A program made the translations under genes and the position numbers. The notes under the pieces were generated by a model. The model saw only the letters and a list, made by a program, of their open reading frames with translations, had not been told where the DNA came from and made no database searches. Shown piece by piece: positions 8,801-17,330 of a DNA stretch of 64,000 bases (its first letter is position 1; each line of letters opens with the position of its first letter). The DNA comes from JBMOMT01 sp049324835 (lineage in GTDB: Bacteria; Chloroflexota; Anaerolineae; CAYNKW01), in contig JBMOMT010000060.1 of the NCBI GenBank assembly GCA_049324835.1, forward strand, positions 1 to 64,000, given 5' to 3'.

Positions 8801-9841
8801 TCAATCAACCGGGTACAGCAGGATTTTGTGCGCTTCCAGCGCTTCCAGCTTGTGAAAGGCTTCCTCCCAGCGCGTGATCGGCCACACCGCGCTGACCAGC
8901 GGCCCGGTCTCGATCTTGCCCTGGCGCAGCAGCTCCAGCACGGTCTCCCAGGTTTTCCAGGTGTGGCTAAAGGCGCCCTGGTAGGTGATGGCCTTGGCCA
9001 CGATCTCGTCCAGGGTCAGGCCGACCGGCTGCAACGACCAACCGACCTTGGTCACTTGCCCGTTCTGGCGGACCAGGGCCAACGATTGCTGGATGGCCGG
9101 CGGCACACCGGCGCAGTCGATCACCAGGTGGGCGCCCAACCCGTCACCCAGGCCGCGCACCACCTCGACCGGGTCCCGCTCGCTCACATCCACGGTCAAA
9201 TCGGCGCCCAGGCGTTGGGCCAGCGCCAGCCGCTCCCGGTCGCGGCGGGTGCCGGTGACGACGAGGGTCCCCGCGCCGGCCAGGCGGGCCACTTGCAGGC
9301 AAAACAGCCCCACCGGCCCCGGCCCAACGATGACCACCAGGTCGCCGGGCTGGACGTGGCTCTTTTCGGCCACGGCGTTGTAGGCCACACACACCGGCTC
9401 GGTCATGGCCGCCGCCTCATAGCTGACGCCCTCCGGCAGGTGGTGCAGGCGGCGATGGTCGGCGCGGACAAAGCGGGTAAAGGCGCCGTCCACGGCGAAA
9501 CCAAAGCCTCGCCGCTGGGGACAGAGGTTGTACTCGCCGGAGCGGCAATAGACGCACACGCCGCAGGTCTGGGCGGCGGTCTCACACGTCACCCGGTCGC
9601 CGATGGCAAAACCCTGCACCCGCTCGCCCACCTCGACGATCTGGCCCGACCACTCGTGGCCCAGGACCACCGGCGGGCGGGCCAGCAGCGTGAGCTGGCC
9701 GTGGTACATGTGCGGCTCGCTGCCGCAGATGCCGCAGAACTTGACCTCGACCAGGCACTCGTCCGGGCCGAAACCCGGCAGCGGCACGTCGCGGATCTCG
9801 ACCGACCGGTCGGCTTTGTCGTACAGAACCACTGCTTTCAT
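8801..9841 (-). CDS. Zinc-dependent medium-chain alcohol dehydrogenase
   Basis: 346 residues, normal for the MDR family of sorbitol/threonine dehydrogenase-like enzymes, which oxidise a secondary alcohol with NAD(P). Catalytic zinc ligands are in KFCGICGSEPHMYHG and GHEWSGQIVEVGE. The structural zinc site is CGVCVYCRSGEYNLC. The nucleotide fold is around VVIVGPGPVGLFCLQ. ATG 9841 with AGGAG 8 nt upstream is preferred; the frame extends to 10093 only through the repeat and the aminotransferase gene. It resembles the dehydrogenase at 17491 on the other side of the regulatory hub, so the two may work on related substrates. Confidence 0.92.
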   Translation of the reverse strand: MKAVVLYDKADRSVEIRDVPLPGFGPDECLVEVKFCGICGSEPHMYHGQLTLLARPPVVLGHEWSGQIVEVGERVQGFAIGDRVTCETAAQTCGVCVYCRSGEYNLCPQRRGFGFAVDGAFTRFVRADHRRLHHLPEGVSYEAAAMTEPVCVAYNAVAEKSHVQPGDLVVIVGPGPVGLFCLQVARLAGAGTLVVTGTRRDRERLALAQRLGADLTVDVSERDPVEVVRGLGDGLGAHLVIDCAGVPPAIQQSLALVRQNGQVTKVGWSLQPVGLTLDEIVAKAITYQGAFSHTWKTWETVLELLRQGKIETGPLVSAVWPITRWEEAFHKLEALEAHKILLYPVD

Positions 9842-9867
9842 AGACGATCTCCTGTACTCATTCCCAC

Positions 9868-9966
9868 AAGACCTGACAGGTCCCTGGGAGTCCTGGCGCA
9901 AACCCAGGTGTACTCTACAGAAAACCGGTTTGTCGACAAACCGGTTCCGGGGACCTGTCAGGTCTT
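9868..9966. repeat. Inverted repeat with a perfect 24-bp palindrome at its centre
   Basis: Outer arms of 17 bp (9868-9884, AAGACCTGACAGGTCCC, and its reverse complement at 9950-9966) surround a perfect 24-bp palindrome at 9923-9946 whose half begins AACCGGTTTGTC. The right outer arm supplies the TGA stop of the aminotransferase gene. The ACCTGACAGGT core recurs at 12071, 24697 and 28886. Confidence 0.85.
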
Positions 9967-11250
9967 GGTGTCCCGCAGCGCGGCCTCGATGCCCTCCAGG
10001 GCGCGGTCCACGTCCGCGTCGCTGTGGGCCGTCGACAGGCCGTGATGCCACATGGTATGCAGATAGACGCCGTGGCGTTGGCAAGCCAGGCAAAAGCGGT
10101 GGAACAACGGCCAGTCATAGTCCACCACGTCGTGATAGTTACGCAGCGTTCTCCCGGCCGGCGGGCCAAAGAGGAAGGAAAACCGCGCCCCGAAGCCCTG
10201 GACGCGGCCGGCAAAACCCAGCCGCTGCATGATCTCGTCGATGCCGGCGTAGAGCCGCCGGCTGCGGGCCAGCAGGTCGGTATAACAGCCGGCTTTGCCG
10301 ATCACGTCAAAAAAGGCCAGGCCGCCGGCGATGGCCGACAGGTGGCCGTTGTAGGTGCCGCTGTGCTGCGCCCGGCCCAGGGGCGCGACGTGGGCCATGA
10401 TCTCGCGTTTTCCGCCAAAGGCGCTGAGGGGCATGCCCCCGCCCAGGGCCTTGCCCAGCGTGCACAGGTCGGGCGTGACGCCGTAGGCGGCCTGCATACA
10501 ACCCGGCCCGGTGCGAAAGCCCGACAGGATCTCGTCAAAGATGAGCAAACTGCCTTGTCCGGCCGTCAGCCGCCGCAGCAGCTCCAAAAAGCCCGGCGCG
10601 GGCAGGATGGTGCCGCTGTTATAGTTGACCGGCTCCAGAATGACGGCGGCGATCTCGTGGCCGCGGCGGGCCAGCGTCTCTTCGGCCCGCTCGAAATCGT
10701 TAAAGGGCAGGACCAGGCAGTCCTCTTGCAGGCAGGCGGGCAGGCCGGCCGCCGCCGGGGTGAAATGCGGCAGCGCCTCGTCGGGCGCGGGCCAATAGTT
10801 GTAGGCCAGATAATCGTTAAAGCCGTGAAAATGCCCCTCGAACTTGACGAGCAGCGACCGGCCGGTGTACTCGCGGGCCAGCTTGACGGCATAGTTTGTC
10901 GTCTCGGTGCCGCTCATGGTAAAGCGCAGCATCTCGACGCCGGGCACCGCCTCGACGATGCGTTCCGCCAGGCGGGCGTGCCACTGATTTTCGTAGGCGC
11001 ACATCAGGCCCAACTCCAGGGCCTGGCTCACGGCCTCTTTGACACGCGGGTGGCCGTGGCCCAGCAGCGCGCTGCCGAACGAGGTGCACAGGTCGATGTA
11101 TTCGTTGCCCGCCAGGTCGTAGACCTTGCCGCCCTCGGCGCGCGAGAGGTAAAAGGGGCCGCCCAGCCCCTTGTGGACCCGCGCCGAGGCGCAGACGCCG
11201 CCCGGCAAAAAGTGCGATGCTCGATTCCAGTGCTCGCGGTTGGGGTCCAT
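9958..11250 (-). CDS. Class III PLP aminotransferase, GSA-aminomutase-like
   Basis: 430 residues. It belongs to the glutamate-1-semialdehyde aminomutase-like branch of class III transaminases. The PLP Schiff-base lysine is in CTLGKALGGGMPLSAFGGK, the cofactor Asp region is LIFDEILSGFRTG, and the N-terminus has FLPGGVCASARV. Heme synthesis is unlikely because no hem genes surround it; the catabolic array suggests transamination of an amino acid or amino aldehyde from ring cleavage. Two ATGs occur in tandem (11253 and 11250); the second has better spacing from AGGAG. The last residues (DTKT) and the stop lie in the palindromic repeat that follows. Confidence 0.9.
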   Translation of the reverse strand: MDPNREHWNRASHFLPGGVCASARVHKGLGGPFYLSRAEGGKVYDLAGNEYIDLCTSFGSALLGHGHPRVKEAVSQALELGLMCAYENQWHARLAERIVEAVPGVEMLRFTMSGTETTNYAVKLAREYTGRSLLVKFEGHFHGFNDYLAYNYWPAPDEALPHFTPAAAGLPACLQEDCLVLPFNDFERAEETLARRGHEIAAVILEPVNYNSGTILPAPGFLELLRRLTAGQGSLLIFDEILSGFRTGPGCMQAAYGVTPDLCTLGKALGGGMPLSAFGGKREIMAHVAPLGRAQHSGTYNGHLSAIAGGLAFFDVIGKAGCYTDLLARSRRLYAGIDEIMQRLGFAGRVQGFGARFSFLFGPPAGRTLRNYHDVVDYDWPLFHRFCLACQRHGVYLHTMWHHGLSTAHSDADVDRALEGIEAALRDTKT

Positions 11251-11259
11251 CATTTGCTC

Positions 11260-12054
11260 CTACGCCGCCGTCCAGCCGCCATCCAGGTAGATGGTCTGGC
11301 CGGTGATAAAATCAGAGGCGGGCGAGGCCAGGAACACGGCCAGCCCGAACAGGTCCCAGATCTGGCCGACGCGGCCCATGGGGATGCGGCTCAACACCCA
11401 GTCGCGGGTGGCCGGATCGTCGAGCATAAAAGCGTTGAGGTCGGTGCGGATAAAGGTCGGGGCGATGGCGTTGACGTTGACGCCGCGCTGCGCCCACTCG
11501 ATGGCCAGTGATTTGGTCAGCAGGTTGACCGCGCCCTTGCTGGCCGGGTAGGCCGGATCGTTGGCCCGGCCCTGGAGGCCGCGCACCGACGACAGGTTGA
11601 TGATTTTGCCCCGGCCCTGGGCCAGCATGACTTTGCCCACCTCTTTGCAGCAGATAAACGTCCCGCGCAAATTCACGTCCATGACCTGCTGCCACTCGTC
11701 GACCGGGTACTCGACGGTCGGTTTGAGTTTGACGATGCCCGCCGAGTTGACCAGGATGTCGATGCCGCCCAACTCGTCGGCGACGCGGCGGACCATGGCC
11801 TGCACGCTGGTCTCGTCGGTCACGTCGGCGGGAGCGGGCAGGGCGCGGCGGCCCAGGGCGCGGATCTCCGCAGCCACGGCCTCCAGGTCGGCGGCGGTGC
11901 GGCTGACGGGGGCCACGTGGGCGCCCGCCGCCGCCAGCGCCAGGGCAATGCCCCGCCCCAGGCCCCGGCTGCCGCCGGTGACGACGGCCACGCGGTCGGT
12001 CAGCGTGAACTGCGCCAACAATCCTTCCAGTTTTTCCCTGGGAATTTGCTCCAT
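11260..12054 (-). CDS. SDR-family NAD(P) oxidoreductase
   Basis: 264 residues, a classical short-chain dehydrogenase. The cofactor motif is TGGSRGLGRG, the NxAG motif is NSAGIVKL, catalytic Ser is in NLSSVRGLQG and Tyr-x3-Lys is YPASKGAVN. The C-terminus FITGQTIYLDGGWTA is typical of gluconate 5-dehydrogenase and 3-oxoacyl-ACP-reductase relatives. ATG 12054 has GGAGG 6 nt upstream. It sits 9 nt before the aminotransferase gene. The substrate is probably a hydroxy or keto intermediate of the same pathway. Confidence 0.92.
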   Translation of the reverse strand: MEQIPREKLEGLLAQFTLTDRVAVVTGGSRGLGRGIALALAAAGAHVAPVSRTAADLEAVAAEIRALGRRALPAPADVTDETSVQAMVRRVADELGGIDILVNSAGIVKLKPTVEYPVDEWQQVMDVNLRGTFICCKEVGKVMLAQGRGKIINLSSVRGLQGRANDPAYPASKGAVNLLTKSLAIEWAQRGVNVNAIAPTFIRTDLNAFMLDDPATRDWVLSRIPMGRVGQIWDLFGLAVFLASPASDFITGQTIYLDGGWTAA

Positions 12055-12070
12055 GTTCTGCCTCCAAAAA

Positions 12071-12102
12071 AGACCTGACAGGTCTGTGAGACCTGTCAGG
12101 TC
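12071..12102. repeat. Palindromic repeat, ACCTGACAGGT family
   Basis: Two copies of the near-palindrome AGACCTGACAGGTCT (12071-12085 and, as AGACCTGTCAGGTC, 12089-12102) lie back to back between the cyclase and SDR genes. It is the same family as the repeat at 9868-9966. Confidence 0.8.
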
Positions 12103-12123
12103 CGCGTAACATTGGCGAAAAAC

Positions 12124-12834
12124 CTACTCCTCGTCGTCTTCCAGCACCGCCACGGCGCGGATGGGCGAGCCGCTGCCGTGGCGGATCTTGAGCGGCAGCC
12201 CGATGAACTGGAAGCGTTTGCCCGCCACCGGCCGCAGGTCGCCCAGGTTTTCGATGTTGAGCGTCTGCATCTCGCGGCAGACCTGGTGGGCCGGGTAACT
12301 CGTCGTCCCGGCGCAGTCGTGGCTGGGTGCGTCCTGGCCGATGTTGATCGCCCCGGCGCCATAGATGAACTCGGCGGCTTTGCGGCTCAGGCCGGGATAG
12401 TCGGTCAGCCAGGCGTCGGTGCCGTAGGTGCGCACATAGTGGCCCGAGTAGAGCAGGACCGTGTCGCCCTGGCGGATGTCCAGGCCGTACCTGTCCAGCG
12501 CGGCCTGGATGTCGGCCACGGTGTACTCGGTCTTGGGTGGGATGTGCGACAGGTCGAGGCAGATGCCGCCGGTGTAGAACCAGGCGAGGGGGATCACGTC
12601 GATGGACGGCGCGCCCTCAGTCGGGTCGATGTGGCTGATCGAGTCCACGTGGGTGGTGCCGTGGGTGCTCATCTCGATCTTTTCGGCGGTGTAACTGTAA
12701 TTCTCGGTAAAGCGCCCCGACTTGACCGTCTCCTCGTGGGTGGCCACGACCGTGACCTTGGTTTCGGGGTGGCCGGGCCACACCGGCGCCCCGCTATAGA
12801 TTTCCTGGCTCAAGTCGATCAGTTTATAGCCCAT
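12124..12834 (-). CDS. Cyclase-family metal hydrolase (kynurenine formamidase-like)
   Basis: 236 residues. The family includes kynurenine formamidase and isatin hydrolase, which use divalent metal to open amide or lactam bonds. The metal motif appears as STHGTTHVDSISH (HxGTHxD with a downstream His), and HDCAGTTSYPAH carries further conserved His and Cys. The product is probably cytosolic. ATG 12834 has GAGGGAAC upstream. Opening of a hydroxylated ring or lactam would suit a gene between a ring hydroxylase and an amidohydrolase. A second, distant member of the family is at 24723. Confidence 0.9.
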   Translation of the reverse strand: MGYKLIDLSQEIYSGAPVWPGHPETKVTVVATHEETVKSGRFTENYSYTAEKIEMSTHGTTHVDSISHIDPTEGAPSIDVIPLAWFYTGGICLDLSHIPPKTEYTVADIQAALDRYGLDIRQGDTVLLYSGHYVRTYGTDAWLTDYPGLSRKAAEFIYGAGAINIGQDAPSHDCAGTTSYPAHQVCREMQTLNIENLGDLRPVAGKRFQFIGLPLKIRHGSGSPIRAVAVLEDDEE

Positions 12835-12874
12835 ACACGTTCCCTCACTTTCCCTGCCCCTGCCGACCAGGCAG

Positions 12875-13315
12875 CTACCCGGTCTGGATGATCTCTAACG
12901 AGACGCCATCCGGGTCGAAAAAGTAGGTCCAGCGCCAGCCGGCCATCGGCCCGGCAGGGATGGTGGCCGGCGGCGCGGTAAAACGCACGCCGTGATCCAG
13001 CAGCCGCCGGTAGGCGGCGTCGATGTCGTCCACCCGGAAGGCGATGTGCATGGCGCCCACGTCGTTGTTGTGGCGGTCGTAGGGCCGGCCCTGGGCGGCG
13101 ACGTACTCGATCAGCTCCACCTGGGCCTCTCCGGCGCGCAGGATGGCCAGCTTGACTTTGGCCCTGGCCACGCCCAGCGCCTTGGAACGGTCGTCGCCGC
13201 TGCGTTCACTCTCCTCGGTCATCACCAGCTCCAGGCCGAGTTGATCGCGGTAGAAGGCGATGGACCGCTCCAGATCGCTGACGGTGATGCAGGTGTGATG
13301 GACGCCGTGGATCAT
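12875..13315 (-). CDS. VOC-family (glyoxalase/dioxygenase fold) protein
   Basis: 146 residues with two beta-alpha-beta-beta-beta modules. Metal ligands are likely in VHHTCITVSDLERSIAFY, GAMHIAFRVDDID and the C-terminal Glu of DGVSLEIIQ. The family covers glyoxalase I, methylmalonyl-CoA epimerase and extradiol dioxygenases; the small size and GLELVMTEESER segment fit the glyoxalase/epimerase side. ATG 13315 has GGGAG about 8 nt upstream, while the open frame back to 13357 begins in a repeat. It lies between the split Mo hydroxylase and the cyclase gene. Confidence 0.88.
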   Translation of the reverse strand: MIHGVHHTCITVSDLERSIAFYRDQLGLELVMTEESERSGDDRSKALGVARAKVKLAILRAGEAQVELIEYVAAQGRPYDRHNNDVGAMHIAFRVDDIDAAYRRLLDHGVRFTAPPATIPAGPMAGWRWTYFFDPDGVSLEIIQTG

Positions 13316-13330
13316 ACTGTTTCTCCCATC

Positions 13331-13474
13331 GTCATTCTGAGCGACCGGAGGGAGCAAAGCCCGTCGTGAGACGGGTCGAAGGAAATCTCACCTCACGCTG
13401 AGGAATCACTTCTCTTAACCAAACCGAGATTCTTCGCCTCCGCTCCGCTCCGTGTCGCTCTGGCTCAGAATGAC
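13331..13474. repeat. Long imperfect inverted repeat, GTCATTCTGAGC family
   Basis: GTCATTCTGAGCG at the left end pairs with CGCT...GCTCAGAATGAC at the right (13463-13474), with further imperfect pairing inward (GAGATTCTTCGC-type segments). The same family occurs at 54285-54388 and 61828-61891. It fills most of the gap between the VOC gene and the split Mo subunit gene. Confidence 0.8.
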
Positions 13475-13482
13475 AAACTCTG

Positions 13483-14490
13483 CTAGTCCTTGGCTTCCAG
13501 CGCCCGCAGCACCACTTCGGGTGTGGCGGGGTACTCGTCGATCCAGACGCCGATCGCGTCGTGGATGGCGGCCATGATGGCCGGCGGCGGCCCGTTGGTC
13601 GAGCCTTCGGAAAAGCCCTTGGCGCCCTTGACGCCCATCGGGTGCGGCACCTCGGCATAGCCCCATTTGAACTCGTCGGGATAGTCCATGAAGGTGGGCA
13701 GGGCATAGTCGCTCAAGTTATGCGGCGCCCAGGCCGCGTCCGGGTAGTAAGGATACGAGTTCTCGATGAGGGCCGTGCCCAGGCCGCAGTGCGTGCCGCC
13801 CGTGATCTGCTGGCGAACCAGCAGCGGGTTGACCGCCTTGCCGACCTCCCACACCTGGGTCATCTTGGTCACGTCCACCACGCCGGTCTCGGTGTCCACC
13901 TCGACCTCGACCACGCAACAGCCAAAAGAGACGGCGCCGACGGCCGGCATCTCGCCGGTGACAGGGTCGTGGGGATGGAAGCGGGCCGGCTGCCAGGCGC
14001 CGGTGCCCACCAGCAGGGCCGGATCGGCGCCGCCGCCGAACATCGACGCCCCGCCGACCTGGGCCAGCGTCATCGAGCGTTCGGGCGCGCCCTTGACAAA
14101 GACCTTGCCCTCTTTGTACTCCAGGTCGTCCGGGCGGGCTCCCAACAGGTTAGAAGCGTACTTGCGGATCTTTTCCTTCAGGTCCTCTGCCGCGTTTTCC
14201 ACGGCGTGCGGGTCGATGAGCGTCACGCGGCTGGCAAAGCTGCCCAGGCTCAACGGGGCAAAGTCGTCGGCAAAGTTGCTGGCATAGATGTTCTCGATGG
14301 GCACTTCCATCAGGTCTGCCGCAAACTGGCGGAGGATGGTGGTCGAGCCCTGGCCCAGGTCTACCGCGCCGATCAGCAAGACCAGCGTGCCATCGGGTTT
14401 CAGTTGGATTGCTGCATTGCTGGGATCGCCCGCGCCCTTGTTGCCCGTAGGATGCAAAACGCAAGCCATCCCGACACCTTTTTTCTTCAT
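13483..14490 (-). CDS. Split molybdopterin subunit, C-terminal half (NdhM-like)
   Basis: 335 residues that correspond to the C-terminal half of a xanthine dehydrogenase-type Mo subunit. It has GAVDLGQGSTT (the Mo-pterin GQG loop), VEVDTETGVVDV and GAKGFSEGSTNGPP, where the Glu replaces that of the usual GEP motif as catalytic base. ATG 14490 has GGGAGG 7 nt upstream and follows the stop of the N-terminal half by 4 nt. Such a split is known from nicotinate dehydrogenase of Eubacterium barkeri (NdhL/NdhM), which uses the same gene order. It should assemble with the three upstream gene products. Confidence 0.9.
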   Translation of the reverse strand: MKKKGVGMACVLHPTGNKGAGDPSNAAIQLKPDGTLVLLIGAVDLGQGSTTILRQFAADLMEVPIENIYASNFADDFAPLSLGSFASRVTLIDPHAVENAAEDLKEKIRKYASNLLGARPDDLEYKEGKVFVKGAPERSMTLAQVGGASMFGGGADPALLVGTGAWQPARFHPHDPVTGEMPAVGAVSFGCCVVEVEVDTETGVVDVTKMTQVWEVGKAVNPLLVRQQITGGTHCGLGTALIENSYPYYPDAAWAPHNLSDYALPTFMDYPDEFKWGYAEVPHPMGVKGAKGFSEGSTNGPPPAIMAAIHDAIGVWIDEYPATPEVVLRALEAKD

Positions 14491-14494
14491 TGCG

Positions 14495-15799
14495 CTACCT
14501 CCCTCGTGAACTCATGGCCAGCAAATGGTCCGGCAACTCAATTCCGGCCAGCTTGGCAGCCCCGGTCATGGCCTCCAGCGCCCCGGCGCCACGCACCACG
14601 TAGCGCGAGACGCCCATGTCGCCATCGCGCCAGGCATTGATAAAGCGCAGCTCCCACTGGTCCATGCCGATAGTCTCGGCGATCTTGGACATCTGCATCT
14701 CCATGGGGAATTGGCCGTTCATGATCGTAAAACCGCGCATAGAGCTGGAGCCAATCTTGTTGGTGAAAACGCACTGGCCCTCTGTGCGCATGTTGGGGAT
14801 GTGGTAGGGGCCGGAAGCAAACATGGAGCACTTTTCCACGCCGTAGGGCGAAAAGCCGCCATAGGCGCCGGCGTCGTGCCACAGCTTGATATAGTTGGCC
14901 GTCAGCCGGCCATCCTTCTTGACGCCGGTTTTGTACTCCAGGATAAAGACGCCGCGTTTGGTGGAGTAGAGCAGGTCTTCGCGACGGCTCATGCGGTACT
15001 TGACCGGCCGCTTGAACTTGATCGCCGCCAGCCCGGCCAGGTGGTCGGCGTGGATGTGGTTCTTGCCGCCAAAGCCGCCGCCGACGATGCCGCCCAGGTA
15101 GCGGATCTGGCTCATGGGCATGGCAAAGATGGCCGCCAACTGCCCCAACTGGAAGTAGAGGCACTGGCTGTGGGTGTGGATGACCAGCCGGCCCGCCTCG
15201 TCAAAGTAGGCCAGCGAGACCATCGGCTCCATGGCCGCGTGATCCTGCTCGCCGGTCTGGTAGCGGCCCTCGACGATATAGTCCGCCTCGGCGAACCCTT
15301 GTTCAACATCGCCGATGTACATCACCCGCGTCGTCATGCCATCGCCGTAATCCCACACGTTGCTTTTCAGCTCAGGCCGGACCAGGGGCGCGCCGGGTTT
15401 CATGGCCTCGAACATGTCAAAGACCGGTTCCTGCTCTTCGATGTCCAGCCTGACTTTCTCCAGGGCTTCGGCGCAGGTATCCTCGTCGACCGCCACCACC
15501 AGGGCGATGTCCTCGCCCAGGTAAGCGGCGAATTTGTCGGCCAGCACCGGCTGATCGCCGCAGGCGCCGAACTTTTTGGCGCCGGGGATGTCGGCAGCGG
15601 TCACAAAGCCGACCACGCCGGGCACTTTTGCCGCCGCCGAAAAATCGACGCCTCGGATGAGGCCCTTGTGGACTGGACTGCGCACGGCCTTGGCATACAA
15701 CATGCCGTGCACGCCAAAGTCGTCCACGAATTTGGTCTGACCCTTCACCTGGCCGATGCCGTCGTATCGTGGCATTGCCTTACCAACGTATTCGGTCAT
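14495..15799 (-). CDS. Split molybdopterin subunit, N-terminal half (NdhL-like)
   Basis: 434 residues equal to the N-terminal half of a Mo hydroxylase large subunit. Landmarks are MPRYDGIGQVKGQTKF, GGIVGGGFGGKNHIHAD and SSSMRGFTIMNGQFPME. The protein ends at LLAMSSRGR, just where single-gene homologues continue into the second half. There is no sign of a recent frameshift: the stop is clean and the second half has its own ribosome site, so the split looks functional. ATG 15799 has AAGGAG 8 nt upstream. Confidence 0.9.
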   Translation of the reverse strand: MTEYVGKAMPRYDGIGQVKGQTKFVDDFGVHGMLYAKAVRSPVHKGLIRGVDFSAAAKVPGVVGFVTAADIPGAKKFGACGDQPVLADKFAAYLGEDIALVVAVDEDTCAEALEKVRLDIEEQEPVFDMFEAMKPGAPLVRPELKSNVWDYGDGMTTRVMYIGDVEQGFAEADYIVEGRYQTGEQDHAAMEPMVSLAYFDEAGRLVIHTHSQCLYFQLGQLAAIFAMPMSQIRYLGGIVGGGFGGKNHIHADHLAGLAAIKFKRPVKYRMSRREDLLYSTKRGVFILEYKTGVKKDGRLTANYIKLWHDAGAYGGFSPYGVEKCSMFASGPYHIPNMRTEGQCVFTNKIGSSSMRGFTIMNGQFPMEMQMSKIAETIGMDQWELRFINAWRDGDMGVSRYVVRGAGALEAMTGAAKLAGIELPDHLLAMSSRGR

Positions 15800-15803
15800 G
15801 GTC

Positions 15804-16277
15804 CTACTCCTTGTATTCGCCAGCGGCCACTGCCTGGATGGCTTCGACGACTTCTTCGTAGCTTCCGCAGCGGCACAGGTTGCCAGACATGTATTCTCGG
15901 ATCTCGGTGCGGGAGGGGTTGGGGTTGTGATCCAGCAGCGCCTTGGCGCTCATCAACATGCCGGGTGTGCAAAAGCCGCACTGGAAGGCGCCATGCTCGT
16001 GGAACGCCTTCTGCAAAGGATGCAAGTCCCCATTGACGCTCAGGCCTTCTACGGTCAGAACCGAGCGGCCGTTCACCGTCAGGGCGATGGTCAGGCAGGA
16101 GCGCACCGGCTCGCCGTCCAGCAAGACAGTGCAGGCGCCGCAGTCGCCATCGTCGCAGCCGCGCTTGGGGCCGGTCACGCCGAGCTTTTCCCGGAGGACA
16201 TCGAGCAGTGTCTCGGTGGGTGTGACCACCACGTCCACCGGGGAGCCGTTCAGGGTAAAGGAAAGTATCTGCTTCAT
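15804..16277 (-). CDS. [2Fe-2S] subunit of split Mo hydroxylase (NdhS-like)
   Basis: 157 residues. The first cluster is bound by Cys41, Cys46, Cys49 and Cys61 (RGCDDGDCGAC then SC). The second is bound by Cys100, Cys103, Cys135 and Cys137 (QCGFCTPGM, NLCRCG). ATG 16277 has AGGAGG 9 nt ahead. The gene lies 4 nt before the N-terminal Mo half and 21 nt after the FAD gene. It is clearly related to, but distinct from, the FeS subunit at 2794. Confidence 0.95.
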   Translation of the reverse strand: MKQILSFTLNGSPVDVVVTPTETLLDVLREKLGVTGPKRGCDDGDCGACTVLLDGEPVRSCLTIALTVNGRSVLTVEGLSVNGDLHPLQKAFHEHGAFQCGFCTPGMLMSAKALLDHNPNPSRTEIREYMSGNLCRCGSYEEVVEAIQAVAAGEYKE

Positions 16278-16298
16278 GTCAATTCGCCTCCTAACTCG

Positions 16299-17144
16299 CT
16301 ACACGCCAGCCGCTTCGGCCAGGGCGCGGCTCACGAGCGCCGTCCCTGCTTTTTGGCGATACCAGGCTGTGGCGCGCTGGTCGGTAATCGGGCAACTCTC
16401 GGCCACCGCCTGGGCGGCGCACTCGGCGATCAGCGCCTCGTCGAGGGCTTTGCCCTTGAGCATCGCCTCGGCCTTGGGGCAACGGATCGGCGTTGGCGCC
16501 ATCGAACCCAGCACAATGCGAGCCGCCTTGCACACCTTGCCGTCCATCTCCAGTCGGGCCGCCGCCGATACAAGAGAGCAGGTCTGGGCTTTGCGACGCC
16601 CGATCTTTTTGAATACCGCCTTGCCCGGCAACAGCGGCACCTGGATCTCGACGATCAACTCGTCGGCGGCGCGCACCGTCTCGCCCGGCCCGGTAAAAAA
16701 GTCTTTGATCGGAACCGCGCGCTCGCCCCGGGCGCTGGCCAGGATCACTTCCGCATCCATGACCATGAGCGACGGGATCAGGTCGCCAGCCGGCGACGCC
16801 GTGCCCAGGTTGCCGCCGATGGTAGCCACGGTGCGAATGGCCGGACTGGCGTGGGTATGGGCCGCTGCTGCCAGCACACCGAATTTCTCGGCGACCAGGC
16901 TGTTGGCCAGCAGGTGAGCCACCGTCGTCCCGGCGCCGATCACCAGCTTGCCGCCCTCTTCTTTCACATAGTCCAGACCCAGCTCGCCGATGTAGACCAG
17001 GGCGCCCGGCTTGATCTCGTAGTAGTTGAGTTGGGGCACGAGGTCGGTGCCGCCGGCCAGGACTGCCGCCTTGTCTCCGTGCTCGGCCAGCAGCTTGACC
17101 GCTTCGCCGACATCAGTCGGCGCAAAATAGCTGACTTGTCTCAT
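16299..17144 (-). CDS. FAD subunit of split Mo hydroxylase (NdhF-like)
   Basis: 281 residues, CoxM/XdhB-like. FAD-binding stretches are AVLAGGTDLVPQL and TIGGNLGTASPAGD. ATG 17144 has GGAGGG 9 nt upstream. It is the first gene of the long minus-strand array, and the promoter with an operator-like palindrome lies about 190 nt upstream (17331-17385). The order FAD, FeS, Mo-N, Mo-C copies ndhFSLM. Confidence 0.94.
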   Translation of the reverse strand: MRQVSYFAPTDVGEAVKLLAEHGDKAAVLAGGTDLVPQLNYYEIKPGALVYIGELGLDYVKEEGGKLVIGAGTTVAHLLANSLVAEKFGVLAAAAHTHASPAIRTVATIGGNLGTASPAGDLIPSLMVMDAEVILASARGERAVPIKDFFTGPGETVRAADELIVEIQVPLLPGKAVFKKIGRRKAQTCSLVSAAARLEMDGKVCKAARIVLGSMAPTPIRCPKAEAMLKGKALDEALIAECAAQAVAESCPITDQRATAWYRQKAGTALVSRALAEAAGV

Positions 17145-17330
17145 GAGTAAACCCTCCGTTTTCCCTCAAAGAATCGGTTTGAGCGTTCACTAAAGTCCGG
17201 TTCCCCAGTTAATTCGCTTGGGTCTTCCTCCTTTCTCTTTATCAGCGGGGCACGTTCTGCGGCGATGAGTCCTTTCCCATCTTTGATTCACGTTTTGTTG
17301 CGGGGGGTATGCGTTGGCCTAAACATCGAT

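Noticed and set aside
14490..15804. Split Mo subunit as a sequencing frameshift
   Set aside because: Both halves have clean ends and separate ribosome sites, and the gene order equals a known four-subunit enzyme.
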